From NCBI GenBank assembly GCA_001465015.1, contig LNEO01000302.1:1-43892 (forward strand): a stretch of DNA of 43,892 bases. Direction: 5' to 3'. Under the pieces are notes generated by a model. The model made no database searches. It was given only the letters and a program-made list of their open reading frames with translations, and was not told the DNA's origin. Source of the DNA: Deltaproteobacteria bacterium Ga0077539 (GTDB taxonomy: Bacteria > Myxococcota_A > Polyangia > Polyangiales > Ga0077539). Both the position numbers and the translations under genes were made by a program. Below are positions 41,869-43,892 of the stretch, in pieces; position 1 is the first letter of the stretch; each line of letters opens with the position of its first letter.

Positions 41869-43448
41869 TGACGCTCCCGTGGGCAGAGTCTATGGCAGAT
41901 CGCGGAAAGAGCGATCCAACCGTGTATCCCGACGACGTCGCCGCGCTGCCCTCGGGCTGCGAGGTCGACGGCCGCCGCGCGCGTCGACCGATCGACGACG
42001 AAGTTGATTTCGTGGTCGTCGGTTCTGGCGCAGCCGGCGCGACCGCCGCGCACACCCTCGCGGAGGCAGGCTTTCAGGTCGCGATCGTCGAAGAGGGGCC
42101 GTGGGTGAGGACCCGCGAGTTTCAGCGCGACTTCTACCCAGCGCTCAAACAACTCTGGCGCGCGATGGGCACGCACGTCGCGTCGGGGCGATCCCTCATC
42201 CCCTACATGCAAGGTCGCTGCGTCGGCGGAACGACGGTCATCAACTCGGCCATCGCCTGGCGCGCGCCGAGCTCGGTGTTCGACGACTGGTCTTCGCGCT
42301 TCGAGCTGGGGCCCGAGATCAACGAGCGCGCGCTCGACGAGCACTTCGAGTACCTCGAGCGCGAGCTCTCGGTGCGCGAGGTCGACGACCGCGTGCTCGG
42401 CGGCAACTCGAGCACCTTCGCCCTCGGCGCGGCGCGGCTCGGCATCGAGTCGCACGTGATTCAGCGGTACGACGCCGGCTGCGAGGGCAGCGCGTCGTGC
42501 TCCAACGGGTGTCGCACGGCGAAGAAGCAGGGGATGAACATCACGTTCGTTCCGCGCACGTTGAAGGCGGGCGGCAGGATCTATCACAGCGCCGAGGTGC
42601 GCCGCGTCGAGACCCGCGGCGGGCGCGCGGTCGCCGTCTTCGCCGAGATGTACGGCCCCGGCGGGCCGCACGCGCTGCGCGTTCGCGCGCGCGAGGGCGT
42701 GATCATGGCGGCGAGCACCGTGCAGTCGCCCAACATCCTGCGCCGCTCGGGGCTGCGCAATCCGCACATCGGCAGACACTTTCAAGCGCACCCCGGCGTC
42801 TCTCTCGCCGCGCGCTTCAAGCGCGACGTGCGCATGGACTTCGGCGCGACGCAGGGCTTCAACTCGCTCGAGCTCTTGAAAAAGAACGGCATCAAGCTCG
42901 AGTCGCTCATGCTCCCGCCAGAGCTCGCGATCGCGCGGCTCCCAGGGCTGGGACCCGAGCTCATGGATCGCTTCGCGGACTTCGGTCGCATCGCCATCTC
43001 GGCCGTGGTCATCAAGAGCGAGGCCGAAGGCGTCGTGTCCGAGCGGTTCGGCGCCGAAAAGCTTTCGTTTTCGCTGACCGAACGCGACATGGCCAACACG
43101 CTCGAGGGCCTCGAGCTCACCACGAAGATCCTCTTCGAAGCCGGCGCCGAAGAGGTCTATCCGGGAGCGCACGGCATGCCCACGATCCTGCGCTCGGCCG
43201 ACGAAGCGAAGCTCTGGCGCGAGGGTCCAAAGGACACGCGCGCGTACAACATGGTCATGACCCACTTGTTCGGCGCGACGCGCATGGGCCGCGACGCGCG
43301 CCAAGGAGTGGTGGGGACCGACTTTCAAACCCATGAAATCAAGGGGCTGTACGTCGTCGACTCCGGCGTGTTTCCCACCAACCTCGGGGTCAACCCGCAG
43401 CACACGATCATGGCCATGTCGCGCCTCGCCGCCTCGCGACTCTGCTGA
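41868..43448 (+). CDS. GMC-family oxidoreductase
   Basis: The 526-residue flavoprotein has an N-terminal FAD-binding VVGSGAAGATAAHTLAEAGF (about 51-69), CVGGTTVINSAIAW, a C-rich stretch (DAGCEGSASCSNGCRTAKKQ), and the C-terminal HLFGATRMG and VNPQHTIMAM where GMC enzymes carry the catalytic His. It probably oxidises an alcohol such as a long-chain or sterol-like alcohol, but the substrate cannot be told. AAGGAGG at 41854-41860 supports ATG 41868. The partner small protein and GntR regulator precede it in the same operon. Confidence 0.92.
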   Translation: MTLPWAESMADRGKSDPTVYPDDVAALPSGCEVDGRRARRPIDDEVDFVVVGSGAAGATAAHTLAEAGFQVAIVEEGPWVRTREFQRDFYPALKQLWRAMGTHVASGRSLIPYMQGRCVGGTTVINSAIAWRAPSSVFDDWSSRFELGPEINERALDEHFEYLERELSVREVDDRVLGGNSSTFALGAARLGIESHVIQRYDAGCEGSASCSNGCRTAKKQGMNITFVPRTLKAGGRIYHSAEVRRVETRGGRAVAVFAEMYGPGGPHALRVRAREGVIMAASTVQSPNILRRSGLRNPHIGRHFQAHPGVSLAARFKRDVRMDFGATQGFNSLELLKKNGIKLESLMLPPELAIARLPGLGPELMDRFADFGRIAISAVVIKSEAEGVVSERFGAEKLSFSLTERDMANTLEGLELTTKILFEAGAEEVYPGAHGMPTILRSADEAKLWREGPKDTRAYNMVMTHLFGATRMGRDARQGVVGTDFQTHEIKGLYVVDSGVFPTNLGVNPQHTIMAMSRLAASRLC

Positions 43449-43523
43449 TCCGTTGGCTCAGCATCGGCTTCTGCGCGGTCTGCTCGCATTGTCGACGCGG
43501 TTTCGGCAACGGGCAGCGGGCAA
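43449..43523. other. Region between GMC gene and repeat block
   Basis: No gene is recognised. The right part contains CGGGCA-type heptamers (43510-43528) that begin the repeat block. Confidence 0.5.
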
Positions 43524-43640
43524 CGGGCTCACTTGAAAAGAGGGGGGTCTCGCACGGGGTTAACAAACCCCGTGTCGGGCGCCGTTCGAAGACTCACGGC
43601 GGAAGGTGCGCTTCGCGCGACCACCGTCAGACGGCGCAGC
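43505..43640 (-). repeat. Composite structured repeat, copy B (reverse orientation)
   Basis: Read on the minus strand this matches copy A: a 50-bp core (43580-43629), a hairpin CACGGGGTT/AACCCCGTG with loop AACA (43553-43574), and the tail CGGGCTCACTTGAAAAG (43524-43540). Heptamers of the form (A/G)CGGGCA flank it at 43508-43528. The core matches 21-70 of copy A in full length, 50 bp. Confidence 0.85.
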
Positions 43641-43670
43641 TGCGGGCAGCGAGCTACGGGCAACGGGCAA

Positions 43671-43750
43671 CGGGCTCATTTGAAAAGAGGTGTGGCTTCC
43701 ACGGGGTTAGCAAACCCCGTGGAAGCAACACCTCTTTTCAAGTGAGCCCG
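43671..43750. repeat. 80-bp inverted repeat sharing the tail sequence
   Basis: Both arms are the CGGGCTCANTTGAAAAGAGG tail extended by GTGT (43671-43693 against 43728-43750, one mismatch), then a second stem CTTCCACGGGGTT with AACCCCGTGGAAG and loop AGCA. The centre carries the same CACGGGG hairpin found in copies A-C, but the 50-bp core is absent. It lies between copies B and C. Confidence 0.9.
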
Positions 43751-43772
43751 TCGCTCGTCACTCGCGGCCCGT

Positions 43773-43807
43773 TGCCCGCTGCTCGTTGCCCGTTGCCCGT
43801 TGCTCGT
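43773..43807 (+). repeat. Five tandem heptamers TGC(C/T)CG(T/C)
   Basis: Five contiguous 7-bp units, TGCCCGC, TGCTCGT, TGCCCGT, TGCCCGT and TGCTCGT, precede the core of copy C. A single TGCCCGT (2-8) precedes the core of copy A, and heptamers on the other strand flank copy B. Confidence 0.85.
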
Positions 43808-43811
43808 TGCT

Positions 43812-43892
43812 GCGCCGTCTGACGGTGGTCGCGCGAAGCGCACCTTCCGCCGTGAGTCTTCGAACGGCGCCCGACACGGGGTTTGTTAACCC
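43812..43892 (+). repeat. Composite structured repeat, copy C (right end cut by window)
   Basis: The 50-bp core at 43820-43869 matches copies A and B, followed by CACGGGGTTTGTTAACC. The window ends inside the hairpin. It is in the same orientation as copy A, so the window is bounded by direct copies of one repeat. Confidence 0.85.

Noticed and set aside
43505..43892. Possible CRISPR array at the right end
   Set aside because: Repeats differ in orientation and composition, spacers of constant size are absent and no cas gene is nearby.

Overview
The window is about 44 kb of GC-rich DNA, densely packed with genes on both strands. Gene content suggests a myxobacterium-like deltaproteobacterium, perhaps near Polyangiales/Sandaracinaceae. 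The grounds are many lipoproteins with Asp/Val/Ala-rich linkers, proteins built of Cys-rich NGCET modules, GCGAKTGL-type lipoproteins with VWA domains, a eukaryote-like Ser/Thr kinase, an FHA-GGDEF protein and a bacterial sterol pathway. The taxonomic placement is inference from gene content only. No rRNA, tRNA, CRISPR array, prophage or transposase gene was recognised.

Layout. 1-126: a copy of a structured noncoding repeat. 247-3183 (minus): a two-subunit transketolase and a WYL-domain regulator. 3498-7321: three uncharacterised proteins, two with zinc ribbons, surrounding a divergent gene that resembles the carboxysomal carbonic anhydrase CsoSCA, although no carboxysome genes are visible. 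7361-13355: an unknown secreted protein, a large lipoprotein with Cys-rich modules and a Gly-rich tail, and a PEGA-domain partner.

13538-18447: the centrepiece, a compact sterol cluster of oxidosqualene cyclase, squalene synthase and squalene monooxygenase. These three steps would carry farnesyl diphosphate to a tetracyclic sterol. The cyclase has the DCTAE motif of oxidosqualene cyclases rather than the DxDD of hopene cyclases, and it carries the Tyr/His/Ile triad I associate with cycloartenol rather than lanosterol synthases. An 11-bp palindrome, TGTCAnTGACA, recurs upstream of the cyclase and the monooxygenase.

18485-23422: a non-RD Ser/Thr kinase, an FHA-GGDEF protein, a LuxR-type regulator, and small proteins. 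23487-26653: two tandem VWA lipoproteins and a small lipoprotein. 26828-32079: a run of M1 aminopeptidase, an NMN adenylyltransferase-like protein with a MazG-like N-terminus, and a cyclic-nucleotide-binding domain fused to a D-lactate-dehydrogenase-like enzyme. 32145-37526: a Cys-rich lipoprotein divergent from a run of phosphodiester glycosidase, ATP-grasp protein and neutral ceramidase. 37570-39671 (minus): alpha/beta hydrolase and acyl-CoA dehydrogenase. 39768-43448: a small helical protein, then a GntR/FadR regulator with a good TGGTnnnACCA operator and a translationally coupled operon of a small membrane-helix protein and a GMC oxidoreductase. 43500-43892: further copies of the structured repeat, so the window begins and ends in the same repeat family.
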